Assembly: GCA_943368345.1 (NCBI GenBank)
Contig: CALRKY020000004.1
Location: 1 to 64,000, forward strand
Direction of reading: 5' to 3'
Source: JADCGM01 sp943368345
GTDB taxonomy: Bacteria; Pseudomonadota; Alphaproteobacteria; Sphingomonadales; Sphingomonadaceae
DNA length: 64,000 nucleotides
Part shown: positions 44,669 to 53,092 of the stretch, piece by piece
Position numbering within the stretch: position 1 is the stretch's first letter
Layout: every line of letters begins with the position of its first letter
Made by a program: the position numbers and the translations under genes
The notes under the pieces: model-generated
Database searches by the model: none
What the model was told of the DNA's origin: nothing
The model's input: the letters and a program-made list of their open reading frames with translations, nothing else

Positions 44669-46071
44669 CCGGTCAATCCGGCAGCGGTAGCGAGGCCGAG
44701 GAAGGCGAGGAATCCCATGGTATCGGTGGTCATGGTCACGAAAACCGAGGAGGCAACCGCCGGGTCCGCATCCATCCGGTCGAGCGCCAGCGGCACGAAC
44801 ACGCCGGCGAGGCCAGCCACGAATACATTGACCACCATTGCCGCCGCAATCACGCCGCCGAGCGCCGGGTTGCTGAACACGATGCCGACGCCAACGCCGA
44901 TCAAGGTGGCGATGGTAATGCCGTTCAGCAGCGCCACCCGCAATTCCTTGATGATGGTCCGCATGGTGTTCGACTCGGTCAGCTGATCGGTGGCGATGGC
45001 CCGGACCGCCACAGCCATCGTCTGGGTTCCGGCATTGCCGCCGACCGACGCCACAATCGGCATCAGCGTCGCCAACGCCACCATCTGTTCGATGGTCCCT
45101 TCAAAAATCCGGATGACGGTGGACGCAATGAGCGCGGTCCCCAGATTGGCGATCAGCCAGCGGACCCGCTGTTTATAGGTGTCGAAAACCGGCTCATTGA
45201 TGTCGCCTTCACCGGCGTTGGACAGGGCGAGAATATCCTCGCTCGCTTCTTCCTGGATGATGTGGACAATATCATCGACGGTGATCACCCCGACCAGTCG
45301 CCCGCTCGGGTCAACCACGGCGGCGGAGATCAGCGCGTATTTCTGGAAACGCAGCGCCACTTCTTCCTGGTCCATATCGACCGGGATCAGCGTCTGCTCC
45401 TCCTGCATCACCTCGGCCACCGGCACGTCGCGGGGGGTACGCAGCACATGGCTCAGCCGCATGGTGCCAACCGGGTGATGGCCGGGGTCGGTGACGAATA
45501 TCTCCCAGAAATCGGTGGCGAGATCGGGGTTGCCACGCAGGAAATCGATAACCTGGCCGATGGTCCAGTGGGTTGGCACCGCCACCAACTCGCGCTGCAT
45601 CAGGCGGCCGGCGGATTCCTCCGGGTAGGACAGCGCTTCTTCGATGGCGGCGCGGTCGTCGGCTGGCAGCGACCGCAGCACCTCCCGCTGCTCGTCCGCC
45701 TCCAGGTCCTCGATAATGGCGACGGCATCGTCGGTATCCAGCTGCTGAACGACATTGGCGACCTGCTGCGGCTCCAGCTCGTCCAGCAGGGCGTCGCGGA
45801 CCCAGTCGTTCATCTCCGCCATCACGTCGGCGTCGAGCAGGTCGCCCAAGGCCTCGGCCAGCGGTTGCCGTTCGTTCGCCCGCACCTGTTCGAACAGATC
45901 GGCGATGTCGGCGGGATGCAACGGTTCGACCAGCGCGCGCACCGCCTCGGTATCGCCAGCGTCCAGCGCTTCGACGACGGTGTCGACATAGGCCCCGGTC
46001 AGCCGATTGTCCTCAATCGCCTCGCGCGGGGCGACGGGCTCGATCTCGGACAGGGTCGCAGGCTCAACCAT
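44665..46071 (-). CDS. mgtE: Magnesium transporter MgtE
   Basis: 468 residues: N-domain of helical repeats (DIADLFEQVR, VANVVQQLDTDDAVAIIEDL), a CBS domain pair (TMRLSHVLRTP, MQEEQTLIPVD, GVITVDDIVHII), a plug helix, and about five membrane helices including PIVASVGGNAGTQTMAVAVRAI. It is a Mg2+-gated Mg2+ channel. The C-terminus lies only 3 bases inside the DUF1489 start. No magnesium riboswitch is visible in the roughly 100 bp upstream. Confidence 0.96.
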   Translation of the reverse strand: MVEPATLSEIEPVAPREAIEDNRLTGAYVDTVVEALDAGDTEAVRALVEPLHPADIADLFEQVRANERQPLAEALGDLLDADVMAEMNDWVRDALLDELEPQQVANVVQQLDTDDAVAIIEDLEADEQREVLRSLPADDRAAIEEALSYPEESAGRLMQRELVAVPTHWTIGQVIDFLRGNPDLATDFWEIFVTDPGHHPVGTMRLSHVLRTPRDVPVAEVMQEEQTLIPVDMDQEEVALRFQKYALISAAVVDPSGRLVGVITVDDIVHIIQEEASEDILALSNAGEGDINEPVFDTYKQRVRWLIANLGTALIASTVIRIFEGTIEQMVALATLMPIVASVGGNAGTQTMAVAVRAIATDQLTESNTMRTIIKELRVALLNGITIATLIGVGVGIVFSNPALGGVIAAAMVVNVFVAGLAGVFVPLALDRMDADPAVASSVFVTMTTDTMGFLAFLGLATAAGLTG

Positions 46072-46174
46072 GCGGCGGGTTATAGCGCCGACGGCCGGGC
46101 GCGCCAGTCGAAGTTCGATGACAATTTGCCGTCAGCGAGTCGTTTCCTGCCTATTTCCCGGGCAGTGATGCTGT

Positions 46175-46549
46175 ATGAACACCGCCATGAGGATCGATTC
46201 GCTGAACCGGCTGGTCGTGCTATTGGTGTTTGCCAGCAGTCCCGCCCTGGCAGTATCGTCGCAGCCGTCGCTTGACGCAGCCGCTGTGCCGCCGCTGCCT
46301 GTCGTTGCCGCGACCGGCAAGACCCTGCCGACCACGGGCACGACGCTCGATGCCGATGGCAAAATCCTTGCTTTTTCCATGCCGGTGTTGATCGAGGTCG
46401 TGCACGCGGGCAGCGGCAATATCATCAAGGTCCGGGCAGTCCGCGCCGACAGCGGCAAGGGCATGTCGATGGAAATTGTCGGCCCCATTCCACCGGCCGC
46501 GACCGGCACCTATTCCGGCCTGCTGCCTGTCTCCCTCGATTATAACTGA
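46175..46549 (+). CDS. Small secreted protein of unknown function
   Basis: 124 residues with a signal peptide (RLVVLLVFASSPALA). The mature part has a Thr/Ala/Pro-rich start followed by likely beta-strands (ILAFSMPVLIEVVHAG, IIKVRAVRADSG). No cysteines or known motif are seen. It stands alone, diverging from mgtE and ending directly at the GH3 gene's stop. An ATG at 46187 is an alternative start. Confidence 0.65.
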   Translation: MNTAMRIDSLNRLVVLLVFASSPALAVSSQPSLDAAAVPPLPVVAATGKTLPTTGTTLDADGKILAFSMPVLIEVVHAGSGNIIKVRAVRADSGKGMSMEIVGPIPPAATGTYSGLLPVSLDYN

Positions 46550-48619
46550 TCAGAGCCAGACGGTCGTTTCCAGCGCGCCGGGGTCATTTGCCGATTGGGC
46601 GATGATGATCCGGTGCGCACCCGCCTCCAGCCGCCAGCCATGGGTTTCGGTATCGCGGTAGGCGAGGCTTGAGACCGGAATGACCAGGCGCACAACCCGT
46701 GTTTGACTGGCCTCAACCGCCACCCGGGTGAAGGCCGCGAGGGTTTTGGCGGCGCGCGGCTGAATAGTGCCGGGGAAGCCGACGTAGCAGTGCACAACAT
46801 GGTCGGCGGCCCGGTCCCCGTCATTGCGCACGGCGATGCTCACCGCAATCTCGCTGCCGCTGCGGCGGGCAGAGAGGGCGCGGTAGGAGAAACTGGCGTA
46901 GCTCAGCCCATGTCCGAACGGGTAGCGCGGACTAAGCCCTTCGGCTTCGAACTTGGCATAGCCGTGCCAATAGCCATAGGTGATCTGCTCGGCATCGCGG
47001 TCGAAATAAGGATAATGTCCGGCGTCGCGGGCAACCGTGAACGGCAATCGCCCGGACGGAGAAATGTCGCCAAACAACAGGCGGGCAAGCGCCGTACCGC
47101 CTTCCATCCCGGCATAGAATGTCTGGAGGATGGCCGCCGCCTCCCCCCGCCAACTTTCGACCAGCACCGCCGATCCGGCCACGATAACCACCACAAGCGG
47201 CTTCCCAGAAGCCGAGGCTGCATTGATCAGCGCGACCTGATCCGGCGGCAGTCCCAGGTCGAGCCGGTCGCCACCAATCGCCGCGCGCTCGGTGCCGTCT
47301 TTGCCGAGTGTCAGTCCGCCGGGGATGAACTCGCCTTCTTCCGTTGCGGTATAGCCCGTGATCACGACAACGGCATCGGCGGCGTCGGCAGCGGCGTGGG
47401 CGGCTGCGAGGTCGCTTTCATCGCCGGTCAGGATTGCTGCATCGCCAAGCGCATGTCGCAGCCCGTCCAGCGGCGTGGTGACATAGGGGGCCCGCACCCG
47501 GCTGGAGCCATTGTCTCCGGTATTGGCAAGACCGGCCAGCCTGCCGAGAACCGCGAGCTTCCGGACTTTCGCCCGGTCGAACGGCAGCGTCCCGTCATTT
47601 TCCAGCAGCACCGCCGACTTTTCTGCCGCTTCCAGCGCCAGCGCCCGGTGCGCGTCGCAGGCGACCAGCGTCATCGGATAGTCCGGCAGCGGGTCCTCGG
47701 CGCAGGCAAAGCGGTACAGTGTGGAGAGGATCCGCCGACCTGCGGTGTCGATCACCTGTGGCTCGACGGTCCCGGCCTCCACCGCCGCAATCAGCTTGTC
47801 ACCGAACACCCGTGGTTCCGGATTTTCGACATCCAGCCCCGCCGCCGCGCCATAGGGCTGGTACACCCCCATGATCCAGTCCGAATGGACAAAGCCGTCA
47901 AAGCCCCATTCACCGCGCAGGATATCGGTCAGCAAATGCCGGTTCTGCCCGGCATATTCGCCGTTAGATTTGTTATAGGCGCTCATCACACTCGCCACAC
48001 CGGCATCCAATATGGTCTTGAAATGCGGCAGGTAAATTTCGTGCAGGGTACGCTCGTCGGTGACGACATCGACCTTAAACCGGGCGTTCTCCATTGAATT
48101 CAGCGCATAGTGTTTGACGGTGGCGCAGACATTGTGGGTTTGCAGCCCGATCCCGAGTGCGGCCCCCATCGCGCCGAGATGCACCGGATCCTCGCCGTAC
48201 GTCTCCTGAGCGCGGCCCCAGGCCGGGTGGCGCAGCAGGTTGACGCAGACGGCGCCCGACAGGTTGCAATCCTGCGCCCGGATTTCGGTGCTCATCGCTT
48301 CGCCGATCCGCTGTTCAAGATCGGTGTCAAAGCTCGCGCCGCGTGCCATGGTGCACGGGAAACAGGTCGAATTGCCACGCGCCACCCCGCGGGGGCCGTC
48401 GGTGAACCAGAAGGCCGGAACCCCCAATCGCTCGATTCCGCCCCCGGCGCGGTAGGGACGCGCCCCCCACAACCGATTGTCTTCGGCATAGGCGGCGAAA
48501 AACCCCTTGCCCGACATCATCCCGACCTTTTCGGCCAGCGTCGCCTCGCCAAGGATTTCGTCAACCAAGCTGGCAATCTCAGGTTCGGACAGGCCCTTCC
48601 GGGGTGAATAATCGGTCAT
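46550..48619 (-). CDS. Glycoside hydrolase family 3 beta-glucosidase-like
   Basis: 689 residues. The nucleophile D247 lies in GFDGFVHSDWIMGV, and KH169-170 in ATVKHYALNSME is conserved. TDGPRGVARGNS and AVLLENDGTLPF mark the family. The C-terminal domain has the fibronectin-III-like fold (YPFGHGLSYASFSY). No signal peptide is seen, so it may act in the cytosol. GGAGGAG precedes ATG 48619; a longer frame to 48736 is not supported. Its likely substrates are short beta-glucosides, but no transporter is adjacent. Confidence 0.92.
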   Translation of the reverse strand: MTDYSPRKGLSEPEIASLVDEILGEATLAEKVGMMSGKGFFAAYAEDNRLWGARPYRAGGGIERLGVPAFWFTDGPRGVARGNSTCFPCTMARGASFDTDLEQRIGEAMSTEIRAQDCNLSGAVCVNLLRHPAWGRAQETYGEDPVHLGAMGAALGIGLQTHNVCATVKHYALNSMENARFKVDVVTDERTLHEIYLPHFKTILDAGVASVMSAYNKSNGEYAGQNRHLLTDILRGEWGFDGFVHSDWIMGVYQPYGAAAGLDVENPEPRVFGDKLIAAVEAGTVEPQVIDTAGRRILSTLYRFACAEDPLPDYPMTLVACDAHRALALEAAEKSAVLLENDGTLPFDRAKVRKLAVLGRLAGLANTGDNGSSRVRAPYVTTPLDGLRHALGDAAILTGDESDLAAAHAAADAADAVVVITGYTATEEGEFIPGGLTLGKDGTERAAIGGDRLDLGLPPDQVALINAASASGKPLVVVIVAGSAVLVESWRGEAAAILQTFYAGMEGGTALARLLFGDISPSGRLPFTVARDAGHYPYFDRDAEQITYGYWHGYAKFEAEGLSPRYPFGHGLSYASFSYRALSARRSGSEIAVSIAVRNDGDRAADHVVHCYVGFPGTIQPRAAKTLAAFTRVAVEASQTRVVRLVIPVSSLAYRDTETHGWRLEAGAHRIIIAQSANDPGALETTVWL

Positions 48620-48754
48620 CTTTACACTCCTCCGGGCGAACCACCGCCTGTTTATGCCGCCAATTGGCGGTCGGCTACCTGCCGATGCTGTTTGCTTTCC
48701 CGTCCGCCGTGCTAGGAGCAGCGCAGCAACCCGCAAAGCTCAGGAAGTGCCCGC

Positions 48755-50263
48755 ATGACCTCCGTCCGCCAGATCGACCATTTCATTTCCGGATCCGCCC
48801 TGACGTCGTCGTCGGGTCGATATGGCGACGTGTTTGATCCGAATACCGGTGCCGTCCAGGCCCGGGTTGGCCTCGGGACCGTGGCTGAGCTGGACCGGGC
48901 GGTTGAATCCGCCGCTGCCGCGCAGATCGACTGGGCGGCAACCAATCCCCAGCGCCGCGCCCGGGTGATGTTCGAATTCAAGCGCCTGCTCGAACATAAT
49001 ATGGAGGAACTGGCCCATCTGCTCTCGTCGGAACACGGCAAGGTCATCGCTGATTCGAAAGGCGACATCCAACGCGGGCTGGAGGTGATCGAATTCGCCT
49101 GTGGCATCCCGCATTTGCTGAAAGGTGATTATACCCAAGGGGCAGGGCCGGGAATCGATGTGTATTCGATGCGCCAACCGCTCGGGGTGGTGGCCGGTAT
49201 CACACCATTCAACTTCCCGGCGATGATCCCGATGTGGATGTTCGGCGTGGCGATTGCCTGCGGCAACAGCTTCATCCTGAAACCGTCGGAGCGGGATCCC
49301 TCCGTCCCGATCCGGTTGGCGGAATTGCTGATGGAGGCTGGCCTCCCCGCCGGCGTCCTGAATGTCGTGCAGGGCGACAAGGTTGTGGTCGATGCCATTC
49401 TCGACAACCCGACGATCAAGGCGGTGAGCTTTGTCGGCTCATCGGACATCGCCCATTATGTCTATCAGCGCGGTGTCGCCGCTGGAAAGCGCGTGCAGGC
49501 GATGGGCGGGGCCAAGAACCACGGCATCGTGCTGCCCGACGCCGACATGGACCAGACCGTCGCCGATCTGGTCGGCGCGGCCTTCGGCTCGGCCGGGGAG
49601 CGCTGCATGGCCTTGCCGGTGGTGGTCCCGGTCGGTGAGAAGACCGCAACCGCGCTGCTCGACCGGTTGCGGCCGGAAATCCAGAAGCTCCGCGTCGGCG
49701 TGTCGACCGACAAGGACGCGCACTACGGCCCGGTCGTCACCGCCGCGCACAAAGCGAAGATCGAATCCTATATCCAGATGGGTGTCGACGAAGGCGCAGA
49801 GCTGTTGATCGACGGACGCGGGTTCAGCCTGCAAGGCCATGAGAAGGGCTTTTTCGTCGGCCCGACGCTGTTTGACCATGTCAAGCCGGGCATGCGGACT
49901 TATGAGGAGGAGATTTTCGGCCCCGTGCTGCAAATGGTGCGCGCGGGCAGCCTTGAAGAGGCGGCGAGCCTGCCGACCCGGCATCAATATGGCAACGGCG
50001 TAGCGATCTTCACCCGGAACGGCGCGGCGGCGCGCGATTTCGCCGCCAATGTCGAGGTTGGCATGGTCGGCATCAACGTGCCGATTCCGGTACCAGTCGC
50101 CTACCACAGCTTCGGCGGTTGGAAGCGCTCGGCGTTCGGCGATACCAACCAACATGGTACGGAAGGTGTCAGATTTTTCACCAAATTGAAAACCGTCACC
50201 CAACGCTGGCCCTCAGGCGGCGCGGTAACCGATTCGGCGTTCGTTATCCCGACGATGAAGTGA
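48755..50263 (+). CDS. mmsA: CoA-acylating methylmalonate-semialdehyde dehydrogenase
   Basis: 502 residues of the aldehyde dehydrogenase fold. The catalytic cysteine is C284 in FGSAGERCMALPVV. GGAKNHGIVLPDAD and PFNFPAMIPMWMF are MMSDH signatures. It turns methylmalonate semialdehyde into propionyl-CoA at the end of valine catabolism. Together with mmsB two genes later it forms the distal valine pathway. Confidence 0.96.
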   Translation: MTSVRQIDHFISGSALTSSSGRYGDVFDPNTGAVQARVGLGTVAELDRAVESAAAAQIDWAATNPQRRARVMFEFKRLLEHNMEELAHLLSSEHGKVIADSKGDIQRGLEVIEFACGIPHLLKGDYTQGAGPGIDVYSMRQPLGVVAGITPFNFPAMIPMWMFGVAIACGNSFILKPSERDPSVPIRLAELLMEAGLPAGVLNVVQGDKVVVDAILDNPTIKAVSFVGSSDIAHYVYQRGVAAGKRVQAMGGAKNHGIVLPDADMDQTVADLVGAAFGSAGERCMALPVVVPVGEKTATALLDRLRPEIQKLRVGVSTDKDAHYGPVVTAAHKAKIESYIQMGVDEGAELLIDGRGFSLQGHEKGFFVGPTLFDHVKPGMRTYEEEIFGPVLQMVRAGSLEEAASLPTRHQYGNGVAIFTRNGAAARDFAANVEVGMVGINVPIPVPVAYHSFGGWKRSAFGDTNQHGTEGVRFFTKLKTVTQRWPSGGAVTDSAFVIPTMK

Positions 50264-50279
50264 GGTGCCAAACCTCGAC

Positions 50280-50684
50280 ATGACGGGATTTTGGTCCGGG
50301 AAATATTGGTTTTCCGATTCGGGTCTTCCTGTGCATCCATTTATCGCCAATATTGAAGACGTTGATGGCATCCTTTCGGGGACAACTAGTGAGACAAACG
50401 TTATCGGCACCTCTTCGCCTCGCCTCAGGGCAATTGTAGTCGGCAGCCGAGTTGGTCGGTCTTTCGAATTCTCGAAGCAATATGACGGCGCAAGTGATGC
50501 GGCCCACCGTGTCGATTATTTCGGCACAATCTCCGATGATGGAACCAGCGCAGGAGGCGAATGGCGGCTGGAAACATGGTCCGGCGGTTTCCGGATGACA
50601 AGGCCGCAAATCGCTGATTTTGAGAACGCAGTAGGCTCGCAGTTGATCCTTGATGCGAGAGACGAATTGAGGGGGGCATCATGA
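50280..50684 (+). CDS. Small protein of unknown function embedded between mmsA and mmsB
   Basis: About 134 residues with a predicted all-beta pattern: MTGFWSGKYWFSDSG, PFIANIEDVDGILSG, SETNVIG, VDYFGTISDDGTSAGGEWRLE, FRMTRP. This resembles a family of small hypothetical proteins in sphingomonads, but I cannot name it. Its base composition is more A/T-rich than its neighbours. GTG 50265 is an alternative start; ATG 50280 matches the start of the beta pattern and has GAGGTG upstream. Its stop overlaps mmsB (ATGA), so it is translated with the pathway genes. Confidence 0.75.
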   Translation: MTGFWSGKYWFSDSGLPVHPFIANIEDVDGILSGTTSETNVIGTSSPRLRAIVVGSRVGRSFEFSKQYDGASDAAHRVDYFGTISDDGTSAGGEWRLETWSGGFRMTRPQIADFENAVGSQLILDARDELRGAS

Positions 50685-51571
50685 CCCATGTCGCATTCAT
50701 CGGGCTTGGCCATATGGGGTCCGGCATGGCGGCGAACCTGGCCCGGGCGGGGCGGGAGGTCCGGGCGTTTGACCTGAGCGAGGTAGCACTCGCGGCGGCG
50801 GAGGCGGCGGGCTGCAAACGGGCGGCCTCGACGGCCGACGCCGTCGCTGGCGCCGACGCGGTGGTGACGATGCTCCCGGCGGGCAAACATGTCCGGGCCG
50901 TCTATGCCGATAGCGTGTTTGGGGCCGCGCGCGCCGATGCGATCCTGATTGACTGTTCGACGATTGACATCGCCAGCGCCCGCGCCGTTGCCGCAGAGGC
51001 CACCACGCGCGGCTTGGCCTTCGTCGATGCGCCGGTCTCGGGCGGCACCGCAGCGGCCACGGGCGGGACGTTGACCTTCATGGTGGGCGGCACCGCGCCA
51101 GCTTTTGCACGCGCTGAAGCCTATCTTGCCCAGATGGGGAAGGCGGTGATCCGGGCCGGTGATGCCGGGGCAGGGCAGGCGGCGAAAATCTGCAACAACA
51201 TGCTGCTTGGCGCCTCGATGGTCGCAACCGCAGAGGCGTTCACCCTGGCCGAAAAGCTCGGGCTTGATCCGCAGACCTTCTTTGACATTTCGTCGAAGGC
51301 CAGCGGCCAATGCTGGTCGATGACCAGCTATTGCCCGGTGCCGGGGCCAGTGCCTGCCGCCCCGTCCAATCGTGACTATGAGGGCGGGTTCGCCGCAGCC
51401 CTGATGCTCAAGGACCTGAAGTTGGCCCTCGAGGCGGCACAGGGGGCGGATGCCAGTGTCCCGATGGGCGCGCAGGCCGAGGCGTTGTACCAGGCCTTCG
51501 CCAATCTCGGCGGTGGACCCAAGGATTTTTCCGGCATCATCAAATTGCTCGACGGCAGCTGGCGAGCCTAG
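50681..51571 (+). CDS. mmsB: 3-hydroxyisobutyrate dehydrogenase
   Basis: 296 residues. The dinucleotide site IGLGHMGSGMAANL is at the N-terminus. DAPVSGGTAAA and the catalytic lysine in GAGQAAKICNNML follow. It oxidises 3-hydroxyisobutyrate to methylmalonate semialdehyde, the substrate of mmsA. Coupled to the small upstream gene by ATGA. Confidence 0.96.
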   Translation: MTHVAFIGLGHMGSGMAANLARAGREVRAFDLSEVALAAAEAAGCKRAASTADAVAGADAVVTMLPAGKHVRAVYADSVFGAARADAILIDCSTIDIASARAVAAEATTRGLAFVDAPVSGGTAAATGGTLTFMVGGTAPAFARAEAYLAQMGKAVIRAGDAGAGQAAKICNNMLLGASMVATAEAFTLAEKLGLDPQTFFDISSKASGQCWSMTSYCPVPGPVPAAPSNRDYEGGFAAALMLKDLKLALEAAQGADASVPMGAQAEALYQAFANLGGGPKDFSGIIKLLDGSWRA

Positions 51572-51587
51572 GCCCCCGCCCGCGCCT

Positions 51588-52430
51588 TTAGGCCCCAGCC
51601 CATGCCTTGATCGTCGTGCGGTGCAGCAGCCGGTCGTGGCCGTCATAGCCCCCGGTGGCCGCGTGCAGCACCGAGCGGTTGTCCCACATCAACAGCATGC
51701 CCGGCTGCCAGGCATGGCGGTACAGGAATTCAGGTCGGGTCTGCCACTGATAGAGCTCGATCAGCAACGGCACCGCGTCGGCATCGTCCATCCCTTCGAT
51801 CCCGATAATATAACCAAAACAGCTGAATAGCCCCAACCGACCGGTCTCCGGGTGATGCCGGATGATCGGGTGGCGCTGGGTCTGGTTCGCAGTCGGCGAT
51901 GGGCGGATGTCCATCGACCGGCGGGCCACATCACCCACACCATAAAATCCGTCCGGGGCATAGGCGCGCCCGGCGGAATGGATGGCGATCCGTCCCTCTA
52001 ACCGCACCCGCAGCGCATCCGGCATCGCATCCAATGCCTTGTGCTGGTCGGCAAACAGCGTGTCGCCGCCCATTGGCGGAATGGTCAGGCCGTACAGGCA
52101 GGTCCCCGTCGGCGGCCGGGCCTGAAAGCTCCAGTCGCTATGGAAATTCTCGGCAAACAACGGGGATGTTTCCCCGGCATCGCGCCGCACCGCAACGATA
52201 TGCTCCCGCCCCGGAATCGGCGCGATATAGGGGTCATCGCCAAAGCCGCCGAAGTCCAGCGTGATCCGCTCCAGATCATCATCGCTCAGTCGCTGGCCCG
52301 GAAAGGCCAGCACATGATGGCTGAGCCAAGCGGCCCGGATCGCGGCAACGGCGGCCTCGGTCAGCGGCTGCGCAAGGTCAACCCCGGTCACGGTCGCCCC
52401 GCAGGCCTGCCCCGATGGTTCCAGCTTCAT
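51588..52430 (-). CDS. TauD/TfdA family Fe(II)/2-oxoglutarate dioxygenase
   Basis: 280 residues. The iron ligands are H97 and D99 (NFHSDWSF) and H270 (LHRTTIKAW). GATVTGVDLAQPL is the N-terminal signature. Members hydroxylate taurine, 2,4-D or related acids; the substrate here is not known. GGAGGG lies 9 nt before ATG 52430; ATG 52436 is too close to it. It converges on mmsB with a 16-bp gap. Confidence 0.9.
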   Translation of the reverse strand: MKLEPSGQACGATVTGVDLAQPLTEAAVAAIRAAWLSHHVLAFPGQRLSDDDLERITLDFGGFGDDPYIAPIPGREHIVAVRRDAGETSPLFAENFHSDWSFQARPPTGTCLYGLTIPPMGGDTLFADQHKALDAMPDALRVRLEGRIAIHSAGRAYAPDGFYGVGDVARRSMDIRPSPTANQTQRHPIIRHHPETGRLGLFSCFGYIIGIEGMDDADAVPLLIELYQWQTRPEFLYRHAWQPGMLLMWDNRSVLHAATGGYDGHDRLLHRTTIKAWAGA

Positions 52431-52530
52431 GTCCATGTCCCTCCGCCGACTTGTCCTGACCCTAACACCCGCCCACCCAATGTCAGGCCACGAATTGTGA
52501 TGGCAAAGCCGTTCGGCTAGCTTGGGCGTC

Positions 52531-52824
52531 ATGAACCTGTTTGAGGAAGCCAACGCCCGCGCTCTGGAAATCGCGCCGCCCCCGCCCGATCGCCCCTGGG
52601 CCGCGGCGCTCACCGCACTCGGCTTCGGATTTGTCGTGGTGGCGGTGTTCATCACCCTGCAATGGCTCGGCCTGCCAACCTGGGCCGGCTGGACCGGCTC
52701 GGCCCTCGCCTACGCCGCCATCGCCTACATCGACTGCGCCCTCGCCTGGAAGCGGCATAGACGGGAATACCGCGAGGCGCTGGAGGATTTGAAGGGGGAT
52801 AGGGCCGCGCCGTCAGTGCATTGA
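52531..52824 (+). CDS. Small membrane protein of unknown function
   Basis: 97 residues. Two hydrophobic segments (ALTALGFGFVVVAVFITLQW and WTGSALAYAAIAYIDCALAW) are followed by a basic, acidic tail (KRHRREYREALEDLKG). An upstream TTG (52522) is possible, but ATG 52531 is taken. No motif recognised. It lies 94 bp from the divergent dioxygenase gene. Confidence 0.7.
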   Translation: MNLFEEANARALEIAPPPPDRPWAAALTALGFGFVVVAVFITLQWLGLPTWAGWTGSALAYAAIAYIDCALAWKRHRREYREALEDLKGDRAAPSVH

Positions 52825-52858
52825 GGAGGCAGTTGCCCCGCCAAGCTTCACAAAAAAA

Positions 52859-52945
52859 TGGTGCGGCCGAGAAGACTCGAACTTCCACGGGCTTTCGCCC
52901 ACAACGACCTCAACGTTGCGCGTCTACCAGTTCCGCCACGGCCGC
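52859..52945 (-). tRNA. tRNA-Leu (anticodon GAG)
   Basis: 87 nt including encoded CCA. The acceptor GCGGCCG pairs with CGGCCGC. The anticodon stem CAACG/CGTTG encloses TTGAGGT, anticodon GAG. The variable arm is long, and T-loop GTTCGAGTC is present. It is followed by a run of seven T residues (52858-52852), so a terminator is likely just beyond the 3' end. A hairpin (CCCGCCG / CGGCGGG, 52967-52990) lies in the leader. Confidence 0.96.
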
Positions 52946-52989
52946 ACGTGTAAGCGGGGTTTGAGACCCGCCGATCTGGTGAGCGGCGG

Positions 52990-53018
52990 GCTATACCGAA
53001 AGCGTTACCACTCCGCAA
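52990..53018 (-). promoter_or_regulatory. Candidate promoter for tRNA-Leu(GAG)
   Basis: On the minus strand TTGCGG (53018-53013), 17-bp spacer, TATAGC (52995-52990). It would start transcription about 38 nt before the tRNA, with the 7-bp hairpin in the leader. The -35 box matches at 3 of 6 positions only. Confidence 0.35.
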
Positions 53019-53092
53019 CACGTCGTTGACCGAAGTTGGTGGGGATCATGCAACGGCTGGGGTTTCACCGTCATCTGGTCTAGGGCGCCGGC

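Noticed and set aside
42908..44986. A 692-codon plus-strand open frame spanning the end of the amidohydrolase gene to mgtE
   Set aside because: It overlaps purQ, purS, DUF1489 and mgtE in antisense; no domain is seen.
46072..46174. Magnesium riboswitch upstream of mgtE
   Set aside because: The gap is only about 100 bp and no structure resembling an M-box or mgtA leader was seen.
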